From positions 7,112,195 to 7,132,194 of the forward strand of contig CM018891.1 in the NCBI GenBank assembly GCA_009663005.1: DNA of 20,000 bases, written 5' to 3'. The notes below the pieces were generated by a model. It made no database searches, was not told where the DNA came from, and saw nothing but the letters and a program-made list of their open reading frames with translations. Origin of the DNA: Actinidia chinensis. Its lineage: Eukaryota; Streptophyta; Magnoliopsida; Ericales; Actinidiaceae. A program made the position numbers and the translations under genes. The first letter of the stretch is position 1, and each line of letters begins with the position of its first letter. Positions 1 to 8,309 of the stretch are shown piece after piece.

Positions 1-273
1 GTGATCCTGGACACGGCCCATTGCTCAGTCTATAAAAGGTCGCTCCCCCATTAAACAAAGGTACACCAAATTACTCTTAGAACTCTCCTCTGAGCTCTTT
101 ATCTGCCGTCATCGCTTGTACTGATCTCCACGCCGGAGGGGTTTGAGCGATCTCGCCACGGCGTTTAAGTTCTGTTAGTCGTACAGGTTCGCTCTTAAAG
201 TATCCGAAGGTCCAATGCGAGGAGACCGAGCAACTATTGACTGTTGGTTGCTCGCCCCAGTTTTGTACCACAA
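1..273 (+). repeat. 5' LTR of the gypsy element, 3' part only
   Basis: This stretch aligns with about 8036-8308 base for base over most of its length, with scattered substitutions and small indels (about 85% identity by eye). It contains the TATA box, the region after it and the LTR end TACCACA. Because the other copy is about 650 bp long, roughly 380 bp of this LTR lie left of the window. The exact end is uncertain by a few bases (ACCACA at 272 or ACAACA at 275). Confidence 0.88.
31..37 (+). promoter_or_regulatory. LTR TATA box (5' LTR)
   Basis: TATAAAA is preceded by CAGTC and conserved in the other LTR at 8065-8071 in the same context. In LTR retrotransposons this element sets the start of the genomic RNA, expected about 25-35 bases downstream. 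Confidence 0.7.
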
Positions 274-278
274 CAGTT

Positions 279-297
279 TGGTGTGCCGTCTGTGGGA
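279..297 (+). other. Primer-binding site of the gypsy element (degenerate)
   Basis: Just inside the 5' LTR lies TTGGTGTGCCGTCTGTGGGA. This is close to the TGGCGCCGTCTGTGGG sequence commonly found at this position in Tat-type plant gypsy elements, with an inserted or changed base near GTGTG. It marks where a tRNA primes minus-strand DNA synthesis. The identity of the tRNA is not certain. Confidence 0.7.
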
Positions 298-385
298 ACG
301 ACCATTCTCGATCTTCTATGCACTGAAACAGCCGTTACCTACCCAGACCAAGTGCCAGTAGCCCCCTGTAACAGATCCAATTCCT

Positions 386-2030
386 ATGGCAAACCCAGGC
401 CAAGGTCCAGATCTAGAAGGCCTCCACCGTGGAGATACACGATATGGTCCGAGGAGATGAGGATCATGAACGGAGAATAATGGTCGACCTAATGCAATCC
501 TCACTGATGCCGACCCCAAATTCCGGCAGCACCAGCCGGCCCTGATTCGAGCACTCTTGATACTCTAATCGTTCTGGAGCTCGTTTCAGCAACATCAGTA
601 CCGACGAGTGAGGGGTAGGCGCCGAACACCACGCCCATCCTTACATGAAAGGAGTTTTTCTCTTCAGAATCTAATCAAACTCGAGCCAGGGTAAAGAAAG
701 GGGGTAGGGAGTCCCCACAGATGACGATCAGAACGGGCACGAAACAAGTCGACCTCGCAGATGATTCGAGATTTGGACGCACGGCTCGACGGCCATTAAC
801 CCTAGAAACAATGCTCAGTTAACTGTGGACACTTGATTAGACAGGGACAGATTGCCATTCACGGACAAGGTTCTTAAGAGCTCGAATCTCTTCGAAGTTC
901 GAGCTCCCTACCCAACTAGGCATTATGAAGGTAAGACAGATTCGTGGACCAACTGGATAGTACAAAAAGCCTAATGTCGCCTTCCAGGGTGCTCGGACTG
1001 AGGTTATGTCAAAGCGTTCTCCACCACTTTGAAAGGGAACCCGGCCAGGTCGTGGTTTTGAAAAATGGCCACCAGGAACCATAGAATTCTTGGCGATCTA
1101 GTCGAAACTCTTTGTCGCCAATTTCATGAGCGGAAGAAAGCGCCAGAAGAAGGCTTCCCACTGTTCACCGTTCACCAAAAGAGGACCGAGAGCTGAAAGA
1201 TTTAGTGAAACGATTCAAATCAGGCCGTATTAGAAGTTGAGGATCCCAGCGACAAAGTGATAATCATGGCAATGATGGAAAAGACACCGACCTGGTCCGC
1301 TGTTCAACTACCTTTCCAAAAAAACATTCCGAAACCTATCCGCACTCCAGGAGCAAAGCCCGACAAGTTATATAGCCGCCGAGGAGTTGAGCGAGAGAGA
1401 CCAAACGAAGGCGACGCGAAAAAGATGATCATAAGAGGAAAAGAGCCTGAGATGAGGCGGGTTGATTATAGAGAGGGAGGAAACGAGTACAAAAGACACT
1501 AAACCGAGACCTTAATGGTCTGCGGATAGACGTTCCTCGCACTCCACCTCGGCGCCCCAGTTTATTCTTACCGCCACTCAACGCCCCGTGCCCAAGTAAT
1601 CTCGGAAAATAAGTCACGAAAGAATTCGTTTCAAATGGCCTGGGAAGATCAAGACTGACACCCAGAAGAGAAACAGAACAAAATATTGTGAATTCCCCGG
1701 GGACCACGACACAATAGTGAGGACGTTTTCAACTGAAAGAATAAATTGCCAACCTCATTTAAAGGAGTTATCTGCGAAGGGAAATATGTCGCTACTCGTC
1801 CACCGCCCAACTCCCAGAAAAAAGGTCCGGCGATAATAACAGACCAACTGCGGGCGATATACAAACAAGCCATGGAGGTTTCGGGGGTTTTCGGGCCAAA
1901 TTATTCGACTTTCACCAGGAAAAGGGCCATCCAGGTTTTTAGGAGGCGCCCATTAGACCACCAAAGAAGAGATCTACAAATCTCTCCTCGTCATTTATTG
2001 CAACCAAACACCATCACCTGCAGCAATTGA
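386..2030 (+). pseudogene. gag: gypsy gag remnant (capsid/nucleocapsid polyprotein)
   Basis: Gag would form the virus-like particle. The likely start is the ATG at 386 (MANPGQGPDLEGL), about 90 bases after the primer site, which is normal spacing. The frame is soon broken by stops (for example after GPRR) and shifts repeatedly. Between about 940 and 1430 the pieces FSTTLKG, RSWF, FTVHQK, VLEVEDPSDKV and MAMMEK fit the plant Retrotrans_gag domain. Around 1680-1740, KYCEF followed by GDH and DT is the decayed zinc-binding segment that normally reads C-x-FH-x3-GH-x3-C; it has lost spacing and residues. The PPPNSQKK region near 1800 is the usual basic proline-rich tail. The boundary with protease is not defined. 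No functional product is expected. Confidence 0.8.
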
Positions 2031-2780
2031 GATTTGAGAGGCTTACACCTACCCCACGACGATCTTGCCTTGGTGTCTCGGCCCGTCATCGCCAATTTCA
2101 ACGTTCAAAGGTATTTTAATCGACCAACGGGAAGGAGCTCGGCGGAGATATTCTTGTGCATCTCACGTTCGAAAGAATGAAAATTGGGCTGGACAAGTTG
2201 CACCCTTTCTATACCCCTGATCGGAATTTGGAAGGAATTACGACCACACCCCTTGGGGTGGATCAACTTTACGATGATAACTCTGGGAACTGAACCCCAC
2301 CAGACCACTGTATGGCAGGAATTTTATTGTGGGTTAGATTGCCCCTCGCCTTATAACGCCATCTTGGGGGCGACAATTTTAGGAGCGAATCAAGGACGCG
2401 ATACCTTGAACCTATCACTGAAGCTAAAGTTTTCCACACCAAGGGGGATAGGCAAAATTAAGGGCGATCCAGAAAGTGCCAGGGCAATGCTTCATTTCAG
2501 CATGAAGGGGGGGGAGCGGCGGGGAATTGGGCCCTTGGAGGGGGGGGGGGGGGGGGGGGGGGGGCTCGAAACTTCTTCAGTTTGCCCACCAATAGCATTC
2601 CAGAACATGGGCGACGGCACAAAGGTACTGAGAGATGAGGTGGAAAAACACCCTGGCGACCCCAGAGAACCCAATAACACCAAGCCTCTTGAAGGAAATC
2701 GTGCGATCTCCATACGTCCAGGAATATGCCTTCGCCATATCATGATGGCACGGAACTTACGACGAGCTCATTTCACCTAA
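2030..2780 (+). pseudogene. gypsy aspartic protease remnant and pre-RT linker
   Basis: This region would encode the retropepsin-like protease that matures Gag-Pol. The order [19 protein letters not shown], then a wrecked active-site loop at about 2115-2155 is recognisable. The loop should read DNGSSADIL-like, but a frameshift and a TAA stop leave only SSA-E/D-I pieces. After it come LDKLHPFYTP, HPLGWIN, TLGTEPHQTTVWQ, CPSPYNAILG and LGANQG, partly in a single long open frame from 2184 to 2780. That open frame is not a gene of its own: it begins inside the protease domain and crosses a G-homopolymer that codes only glycine. The catalytic aspartate context is lost, so the enzyme is dead. Confidence 0.8.
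2540..2564 (+). repeat. Poly-G homopolymer, 25 bases
   Basis: An uninterrupted run of 25 G lies inside the protease/linker remnant. It is preceded by a shorter G-rich stretch (2507-2530, GGGGGGGGAGCGGCGGGG). Such a long G run is rare in plant DNA and could fold as a G-quadruplex. Its length is also prone to sequencing and replication error. Confidence 0.95.
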
Positions 2781-2869
2781 AAACTTCTGAAAGAGAACTT
2801 GACGTATCGCCTGGTTCACAAGGAGACGTTCCTTGGCATTAATCCCGAAATCGCCCATGCATAAGTTGT

Positions 2870-3560
2870 TCACCAACCCGAAACATTCTCAGTTCGCCAA
2901 AAACGAAGGAATAAGAAGTTCGCCCCTGAACGCCCCCTAAACGTCATTGAAGACGAAGTGAATAAGCTCATCAGAGCTTTAACGTCGTCTGAGAAGCCCA
3001 CTATTCGGATTGGCTCGCCAACGTCGTAGTCGACTACAAAAAAGGGAGGAAAGTGGAGAGTATGAATCGATTTCACCGACCTCAAAAAGCTTGCCCAAAA
3101 AACAGACGTTTCCCTTGCCCAAAAATCGGACGTAATAGTCGACGCCACCTCCAAAGCAAGAGATCTGAGTGTATGGAAGCCTTCCGGGATATCAACAGAT
3201 CAAAATGTACCCTCCTGCAGTGAGAAAACTTCTTTTATCACAGAGCGGGGGCTATATTGTTACCAAAGGTCATGCCATTCGGATTGAAGAACGCTTTAGG
3301 GCGACGTATCAAAAGTTAGTCAATAAAATGTTCTAGGAAACAAATTGGGAAGACCATGGAAGAATACATAGATGATATGCTGGTCAAGGGTCTCCATCAT
3401 CCGATCCCATCACCCACCTTTAAAGAAATATTTACGCATCCTGCGCGCCATCGGATGATGTTGAATCCCTCCAAATGCATCTTTGGAGTGTCGTCCGGGA
3501 AGGAAATGTTTAGGATTTCTGCTCACCAAGCGTGGATGGAATCGAGGTAAACCTGGATTA
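2870..3560 (+). pseudogene. gypsy reverse transcriptase remnant
   Basis: Reverse transcriptase would copy the element RNA into DNA. In order along shifting frames I see KFAPE-like and ALTSSEK-type N-terminal pieces near 2910-2990, DWLANVVVDYKKG at about 3005-3045, the IDFTDL motif at about 3065-3085 (first catalytic aspartate region), YCYQRSCHSD/PFGLKNA near 3255-3295, LVNKMF near 3315-3335, and an intact YIDD at 3365-3376 followed by MLVKGLHH. After that come HRMMLNPSKCIFGVSSGK (3448-3510) and the decayed FLVT...GIE segment. The YIDD core survives although upstream stops make the protein impossible. A deletion and frameshifts split the palm from the thumb. Confidence 0.85.
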
Positions 3561-4110
3561 TATACAAGCCCTTAAACCGCGAGAGCTCGCCCAGGAAAAT
3601 ACTCGAGAAAGTACAGCAGCTGACTGGGCGAGTAGCCGCCACATCAATAGATTTGTCTCCAAATTGCGGAACAAGTGCCTCACCTTATTAGAATTCGGAG
3701 AAAAAGCCAGGGCCTCTTTCAATGGAAAGCGGAATCTTAAAAAATGCATTCCAAAGCTGAAAGCGTTACTCGGTCTCCGCCTTTACTCTAGTCCCCACCA
3801 CAGGCGAAGATCTTTAGTATATCTATCTACTCGCCTATCGCCAGTGAGTGTTGTGCTCATCCGAGAAGAAAATCAGGTCCAAAGACCAATATATTACGTT
3901 AGTAAGTCTAATGGGTTGAGGCCAAAATATGCCAAAGATCGAAAAACTTGCCTACGCCCTAATGATCGCCCGCCTAGAAAACTTCGTCATTACTTCCAAA
4001 GACCATCCCATCATAGTACTGATGATCAACCACTTAAAGCATATTCTTCAGACGACCAGACAACGTTCGGGTCGATCCTTAAATGGGTCCCATCGAGCTA
4101 AGTGAGTTCC
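3560..4110 (+). pseudogene. gypsy RT connection and RNase H remnant
   Basis: RNase H would degrade the RNA strand of the RNA-DNA hybrid. This part is mostly open in one frame. Readable pieces are REYTRES/QQLTGRVAA-like sequence near 3600-3640, HINRFVSKLRNKCL (3640-3680), VLIREENQVQRPIYYVSK (3852-3905), the LAYALM-like segment near 3950, RKLRHYFQ (3976-4000), TDDQPLK (4019-4040) and LKWVPSS near 4080. These follow the order of the plant gypsy RNase H domain. The expected catalytic DAS at the start of RNase H is not clear here, where STRLSPVSV stands near 3825-3850. The sequence after LKW runs almost directly into integrase-type sequence. Confidence 0.82.
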
Positions 4111-4149
4111 CATTGAATCCAGGCGGAAAAGATAAGCGTAAGCTCGCCG

Positions 4150-5290
4150 GTCTCAATACAAGTCCGCAAGGTTTGCATTTTCAAAGGCAGCTATACAAAA
4201 GGTCTTTTTCAGGACCACTTTTTGAAAGGTCTCCGAAAACACAGAAAAGGCAGAATACGTTTTACGAGAAATACACGAAGGTATTGCGGAAATCACTCCA
4301 GAGCGAGGCATTGGCGAGGAAAACCATTCGCCAAGGATATTTGGCCGACCATAGAACGAGATGGCGGTCTCGATATTAAGGAGATGCACAAGTTCCAGAG
4401 GTTTTGCCCCCGTCAGCGTCTCCCTCACACTGAGATGGTCCGATGTCAAGCCCTTGCCATTCCTCAGTGTGGAATAGACATAACTGTGTCCCTACCACAA
4501 GCTCCCTTGCACGGAATTTTTGATCATCGGCCATAGACTACTTTACTAATGGATAGAAGCTTAGCCTCTAGCCAAAATTACCGCGAAGAATACCCGGAAT
4601 TTCGTAGGAAGCACCTTGTATGCAGCTTCGTAGTCCCAACGGTATCATCTCGGACAAAGCAGCCAGTTAGATAACGACCAGTTTAGTATTCTCTCGGGTC
4701 TCGCCATATCCCACCATTTCTCTCGCCCGTCATCTAAGAGCTAATGGGCAAAGTTGAAGTAACCAATCGTACCATCCTCAGGATTTGAATGCGGGTTAGA
4801 AAGGTCGAAAAGCTAATGGGCGGAAGACTTGCCAAGCGTACTTTTGCTCCAATTCTAGCCGATTCCGACGAGCGAAACTCCATACTCCATGGCTTCGGTA
4901 CTGAATCGTCAACCATAGAAATGGTATGGCCAAGCTTCGGATTCAGTTCTTCGAATTTCGACAAGACAGCAATGAGGCCGGAGCTCGGCTCAACCTGGAT
5001 CTCTCGAGGATAGAAAGAGAAGGCTGACTACGCCAAGCAGCTTACAAATCCAGCCGCCAAATACTACAATCAAAGGGTCCAAACACCATCGTTCCTTCCT
5101 GGCGACCTGTCTTGCGAGGGTACCGTCACTAGAACCAAATGCGGGTAAGCTCGCCCAACGTGGGAGTTCCTTTACAAAGTCGTCAAGGTCTCCAGACGAA
5201 CCATGGACTTACTGGTTAGAAGACCCAACGGAAAAAGCCTTTTTACATCCCTAGAATGCCAAGCATTTGAAGACAAATTTATTTCAATAA
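4150..5290 (+). pseudogene. gypsy integrase remnant
   Basis: Integrase would insert the cDNA into the host chromosome. The N-terminal zinc-binding (HHCC) domain is seen as VLREIHEG at about 4256-4282, GNHSRARH (shifted frame), IWPTIERD and MHKFQRF (about 4383-4405). The usual first CxxC cysteines are replaced. The DDE core begins with CGIDI at 4468-4482, which keeps the first aspartate. The second aspartate region near 4645-4665 (SDNG-type) is frameshifted, and the NGQVEVTN segment near 4740-4770 has one lost base. Further pieces are SISHHF near 4705, TPYSMA near 4880, TKYYNQRV-like sequence near 5055-5080, HRSFLPGDL near 5085-5110 and a GPYKVVKVS-like motif near 5165-5190, ending around NAKHLK at 5255. 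No chromodomain is visible, as expected for Tat-type elements. Dead copy. Confidence 0.85.
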
Positions 5291-5699
5291 GATGACATCA
5301 TGAAACACTCCATTCACACCCCAATAATTTTATGATTTGTGATTTTATATTGGAATTGTTGCGATTCGCTATGGTTTATCTCGTCGTTTAACAAAAGATT
5401 GATGTCGCCAATATTAAGGTGCAATCCATTACGGAATGTCACTTGACGCCGCCTCATGACGTCGTCATTTGAGATCGCCAATTCAAAATAAAATGACAAA
5501 AGGAATCTTGGCGCCATTAATTGAAGTATCCATATTGTTTCTTATTGAGAAAACATATGAAGATCGCCAATCAGACTCATGATCGCCATTAACGCAACAT
5601 ATAACAAAAAATGGGAACAAAGATTTTTTCATTCAAATGGATAAAAATTACATCTCAAAAAAAAAAATTTACATCTTGGGGTATTCTCTTTAATTACCC
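5291..5699 (+). other. Non-coding 3' region of the gypsy element
   Basis: No coding signal is seen on either strand. The stretch is AT-rich compared with the coding part and carries the short motif TCGCCA(A/T)T about four times (near 5405, 5474, 5568 and 5583). It separates the integrase end from the antisense coding remnant. Confidence 0.6.
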
Positions 5700-6660
5700 C
5701 TTGTTCTCGCTAGTTTTTTCCTTTTTCATTCTTCCTTCAGTCGCCTCGTCTGCCCGCCAGCAGGTCTTGATCGACCACAGGCCTTCGAGGTCGTGGCAAG
5801 GTCGGGATGATGTCGGCGAAGTTTGCACCTTGTAGAATTACACCCCTCGCCAAAGGTATGGAGGGCGGAATCTGCAATTGCCACATGAACCCGACGGGAT
5901 TTTGAACTCCTTCACGGCAAACTTCTTTGGCTTTTTCAAAGCTTCTCTCAGCTCATTCACCAACCACTCCCGACCTCTCGAACTTGTTCGGACAGCGATC
6001 TCGGTCGCTCTTCGCCTTGGCAAACTCGTCATTGGCCTCTGCTCCGAGCACGGACTCAGCCAATTGTTCAGGTCGCAGCAACCTTCTAAGGCGAGCAATC
6101 TCATTGATTTGTTTTCCATTGAAGTCAGCTCGGCCCCTCTTGAAGAAATGCTTGCTCCCCCAAGCCTCCCTTACGGACGGTCCAAAGATGAACCGAGCAC
6201 CAACGCCTGCTATAAGAAAGGAAACACTTTTTAACAACCCCGAGCAAAATAAATTCGCAAGAAATTGAAAGCTCCCTAAAAACAAGTACCTGACGATCAC
6301 GTGGAAGAGCTTCGTCGCCGTCTGATTCAAGGTGAGCTTTCTCCACTTCTCCTTACGGTTGGGGAATCACCCCCCGCGCAACTTCTCGGCCACAGACGGG
6401 GGCTGCCAGATAAAAGCGTGGGGCCAAGGACAGTGCCGAGATTGGCCGCGGAACCTTCCCCAGGATGAGGAGAGCGTGGCTGAGTGGCGGGGCTTTTCCT
6501 GACAGGTCTCCTCTTCTTACCCTCAGGGCCAGATACTCCTTTCCCTTGAGCCGTCATCGGCCTTCCCCTTTTGCTTGGCGAGCTGGTGAGCCTCCTCCGG
6601 CCCGCTTTTCGCCAATTACAACTCCTTTGCGACACGGGAGTCCCAAGTCGCACCCGCGCC
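5700..6660 (-). pseudogene. Antisense extra ORF remnant in the gypsy 3' region
   Basis: The minus strand reads, in pieces and shifting frames, a charged helical segment (KQINEIARLRRLLRPEQLA, near 6055-6115), then NELREALKKPKKFAVKEFK (near 5910-5965), then IADSA-type and FGEGCNS followed by HHPDL (near 5790-5870). This order resembles the C-terminal part of a coiled-coil, plant-specific protein often annotated as a putative retrotransposon or transposon protein. Extra ORFs in antisense orientation between pol and the 3' LTR are known for the Tat lineage. A basic, proline-rich part lies at about 6330-6650. Stops and indels break it throughout. Its function in the family is unknown. The competing plus-strand open frames (5878-6268) show no recognisable motif and look like shadows. 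Confidence 0.6.
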
Positions 6661-7540
6661 TTCCGAAGCTTCTCGCCACGTTTTAAAGGCTCACCCTCTT
6701 CGACATAGCTTGCATCAACAACATACGAATTAGATAAGAAAAATCATCATCGCCTAGAAAAAAGAAATGGGGGGGGGGAGGGGGGAGAGGATCAATACCA
6801 TCCTATTCAAGCTTGACTGGTAGGCTCATCCGACAAGATTCTGACAAGGAATTCAGCTCGGAGCTTCGAAAAACGATCTAGTATAGGATCCAGAACCTTT
6901 CCCCCTGACCACCTTCAAAAGGGTCAAGATCGGGATGTGAGGTAACAACCTCCTCAGGTTTGTTTTCTTTGGATCCTAGACACTCGATTGAATCGTCTCT
7001 GTAATGGCTTTCTTCTTGTTGAGCTTGTTATGGTATTTTAGGACTCCCAACGTCACTCGAGGAGCGAGGAGCTTCTTCGCTCGGAAGATTGTCGCCCGCC
7101 GTCCTCGAGCCCTAGACTAGGGGAGCGAATCTAGGTCGCCTGATCTAGTTACGTCGGAATTACGGGACTAAACTACAAACGATAACTGTAAGTCAAAGAG
7201 AAAGAGTACTTACTGAATAGAAGACGCTGGGCGATCACGAGTAGGCTAGGAGGAATAATGCAGAGCAATAGCTTGACAACGATAGCAACAAGTCACTAGT
7301 GAGAGGGGGACCCCATATATATATATAGCACAAAACATTGGGGTTTTCAGTCCATTCAATGCAATGATTACTACCAGGCGCCGTTCCGTCTCCCGAGGTA
7401 ATATTGCGTCTCCCTCCAAATGCCTCATAAATGCGCGCCCTCAAGCCTGTGGGATTAATTTTCACACCGTGTTTCCCGCTGAAGTCATCATTTAAAACTA
7501 GCACCTGGCCATTTGTGTCGCCTGCTTCAGCAATCAATGC
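6661..7540. other. Non-coding/leader part of the gypsy 3' region
   Basis: No protein motif is recognised on either strand. It contains a G-rich run at 6769-6790, GC-rich blocks near 7060-7140 and a short open minus-strand frame (7235-7537) with no known motif. If the antisense ORF has its own promoter, its leader should lie here: a TATA-like element is at 7314-7328. Confidence 0.45.
7314..7328 (-). promoter_or_regulatory. TATA-like element for a possible antisense transcript
   Basis: The minus strand reads CTATATATATATATGG, about 650 bases upstream of the first antisense coding remnant. Alternating TA is also a simple repeat, so the promoter role is only inferred from position and orientation. 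Confidence 0.3.
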
Positions 7541-7582
7541 ACTAGTCCCACGTGTTTGTTTATAGAGACACGTGCCACTAGT
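7541..7582. repeat. Inverted repeat with paired CACGTG boxes
   Basis: The arm at 7541-7555 (ACTAGTCCCACGTGT) and the arm at 7568-7582 (ACACGTGCCACTAGT) can pair at 13 of 15 positions around a 12-base loop. Each arm carries a G-box (CACGTG) and an ACTAGT. It lies about 60 bases before the polypurine tract, upstream of the possible antisense promoter when read on the minus strand. Confidence 0.8.
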
Positions 7583-7642
7583 TTAAGATGACACCAAATT
7601 GTAACTACCTACTCGTACCCCCTCAATCCTCCTCGGCATTTT

Positions 7643-7652
7643 AGTAGGGGGG
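7643..7652 (+). other. Polypurine tract of the gypsy element
   Basis: AGTAGGGGGG stands just before the start of the 3' LTR, where plus-strand DNA synthesis is primed. Four bases (CTAC) separate it from TGATTG, the most likely LTR start, so either the tract or the boundary has drifted slightly. Confidence 0.65.
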
Positions 7653-7656
7653 CTAC

Positions 7657-8308
7657 TGATTGTGGGAATAAGTCTCCACCAAGGTAAGTATGTCCGCCCT
7701 AGCACATTCACAGCCTGGTCGCCCATGATTCCCCGAAGGTTTCCATCCTCCGAACCCTCTTGACCGAGGTAAAATGAGGCCAACGTTCAGCATGGAACTC
7801 GCCAAGTTATTCCACTGAGGTCGCCTAGAGCCAAAGTGCTATCTCCTCCCTCGTCCTTGGGCGAGGTAGAATACTTGACTGAATCAATCTCCACCAGATT
7901 CCATCTATACGCCCTTCGCGAGATTTTCTCCTCGGGGCACGACAATTACGGATACTCTCCAAGATGCAATCCTCCCAATTATGTCTCCTATATCCCCGAG
8001 ATATCCTCCTACTATCCTTCCGAGGATCTCTCCGTGATCCATGGCCAGGCCCAATTGCGCCGTCTATAAAAAGCCGCTCCCCCATTAAACAAAGGTACCC
8101 GAACATACTCTACAACTCTCCTCTGAGCTCTTTTATCTACCGTCATCGCCTTGTACTGATCTCCACGTCGGAGGGGTTTTGAGCGGTCTCGCCCCGACCG
8201 TTTACTTCTGTTCGTCTGTGCATGTCGCCTTTAAAGTATCTGAGGTCCAATACCGAGGAGACCGAGCAATATTGACTGTTGGTTCTCGCCCCAGTTTTTT
8301 ACCACACA
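7657..8308 (+). repeat. 3' LTR of the gypsy element
   Basis: The LTR runs from TGATTGTGGG to TACCACA, about 650 bp. The right-hand 270 bp align with 1-273. The TATA box at 8065-8071 and the GCTCCCCCATTAAACAAAGG block after it match the other LTR. The left end is inferred from the polypurine tract and TG, because the matching part of the other LTR is outside the window; a start at 7661 is also possible. The right end abuts copia sequence within two to three bases. Confidence 0.82.
8065..8071 (+). promoter_or_regulatory. LTR TATA box (3' LTR)
   Basis: TATAAAA is in the same context as 31-37 of the 5' LTR. In a 3' LTR it could start transcripts into the flanking copia remnant, antisense to it. 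There is no direct evidence that it does. Confidence 0.65.
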
Positions 8309-8309
8309 C

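Larger units (their letters stand above)
1..8308 (+). mobile_element. Decayed Ty3/gypsy LTR retrotransposon, Tat/Retand-like
   Basis: Two direct repeats (1-273 and about 8036-8308) bracket remnants in the order gag, protease, reverse transcriptase, RNase H, integrase, which is the Ty3/gypsy order. Protein motifs in broken frames (the PHQTTVWQ and CPSPYNAILG protease region, YIDDMLVK in RT, REIHEG in integrase) match the plant Tat/Retand group as I remember it, and a long 3' region with an antisense coding remnant also fits that group. Stop codons and frameshifts occur in every domain, so the copy is non-autonomous and dead. The left end of the 5' LTR lies outside the window. The visible part is about 8.3 kb. 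The element appears to have inserted into the copia element on its right. Confidence 0.9.

Noticed and set aside
2184..2780. 198-codon plus-strand open frame as a possible gene
   Set aside because: It starts inside the protease domain of the gypsy element, shows protease motifs only in its first part and then crosses a poly-G run. It is a fragment of the polyprotein.
5878..6268. Two overlapping plus-strand open frames of 118 and 113 codons
   Set aside because: They show no known motif and lie opposite the better supported antisense remnant, so they look like shadow frames.
7825..8106. Open frames on both strands within the 3' LTR
   Set aside because: They fall fully inside the LTR, have no protein motif, and the corresponding part of the 5' LTR is not open.
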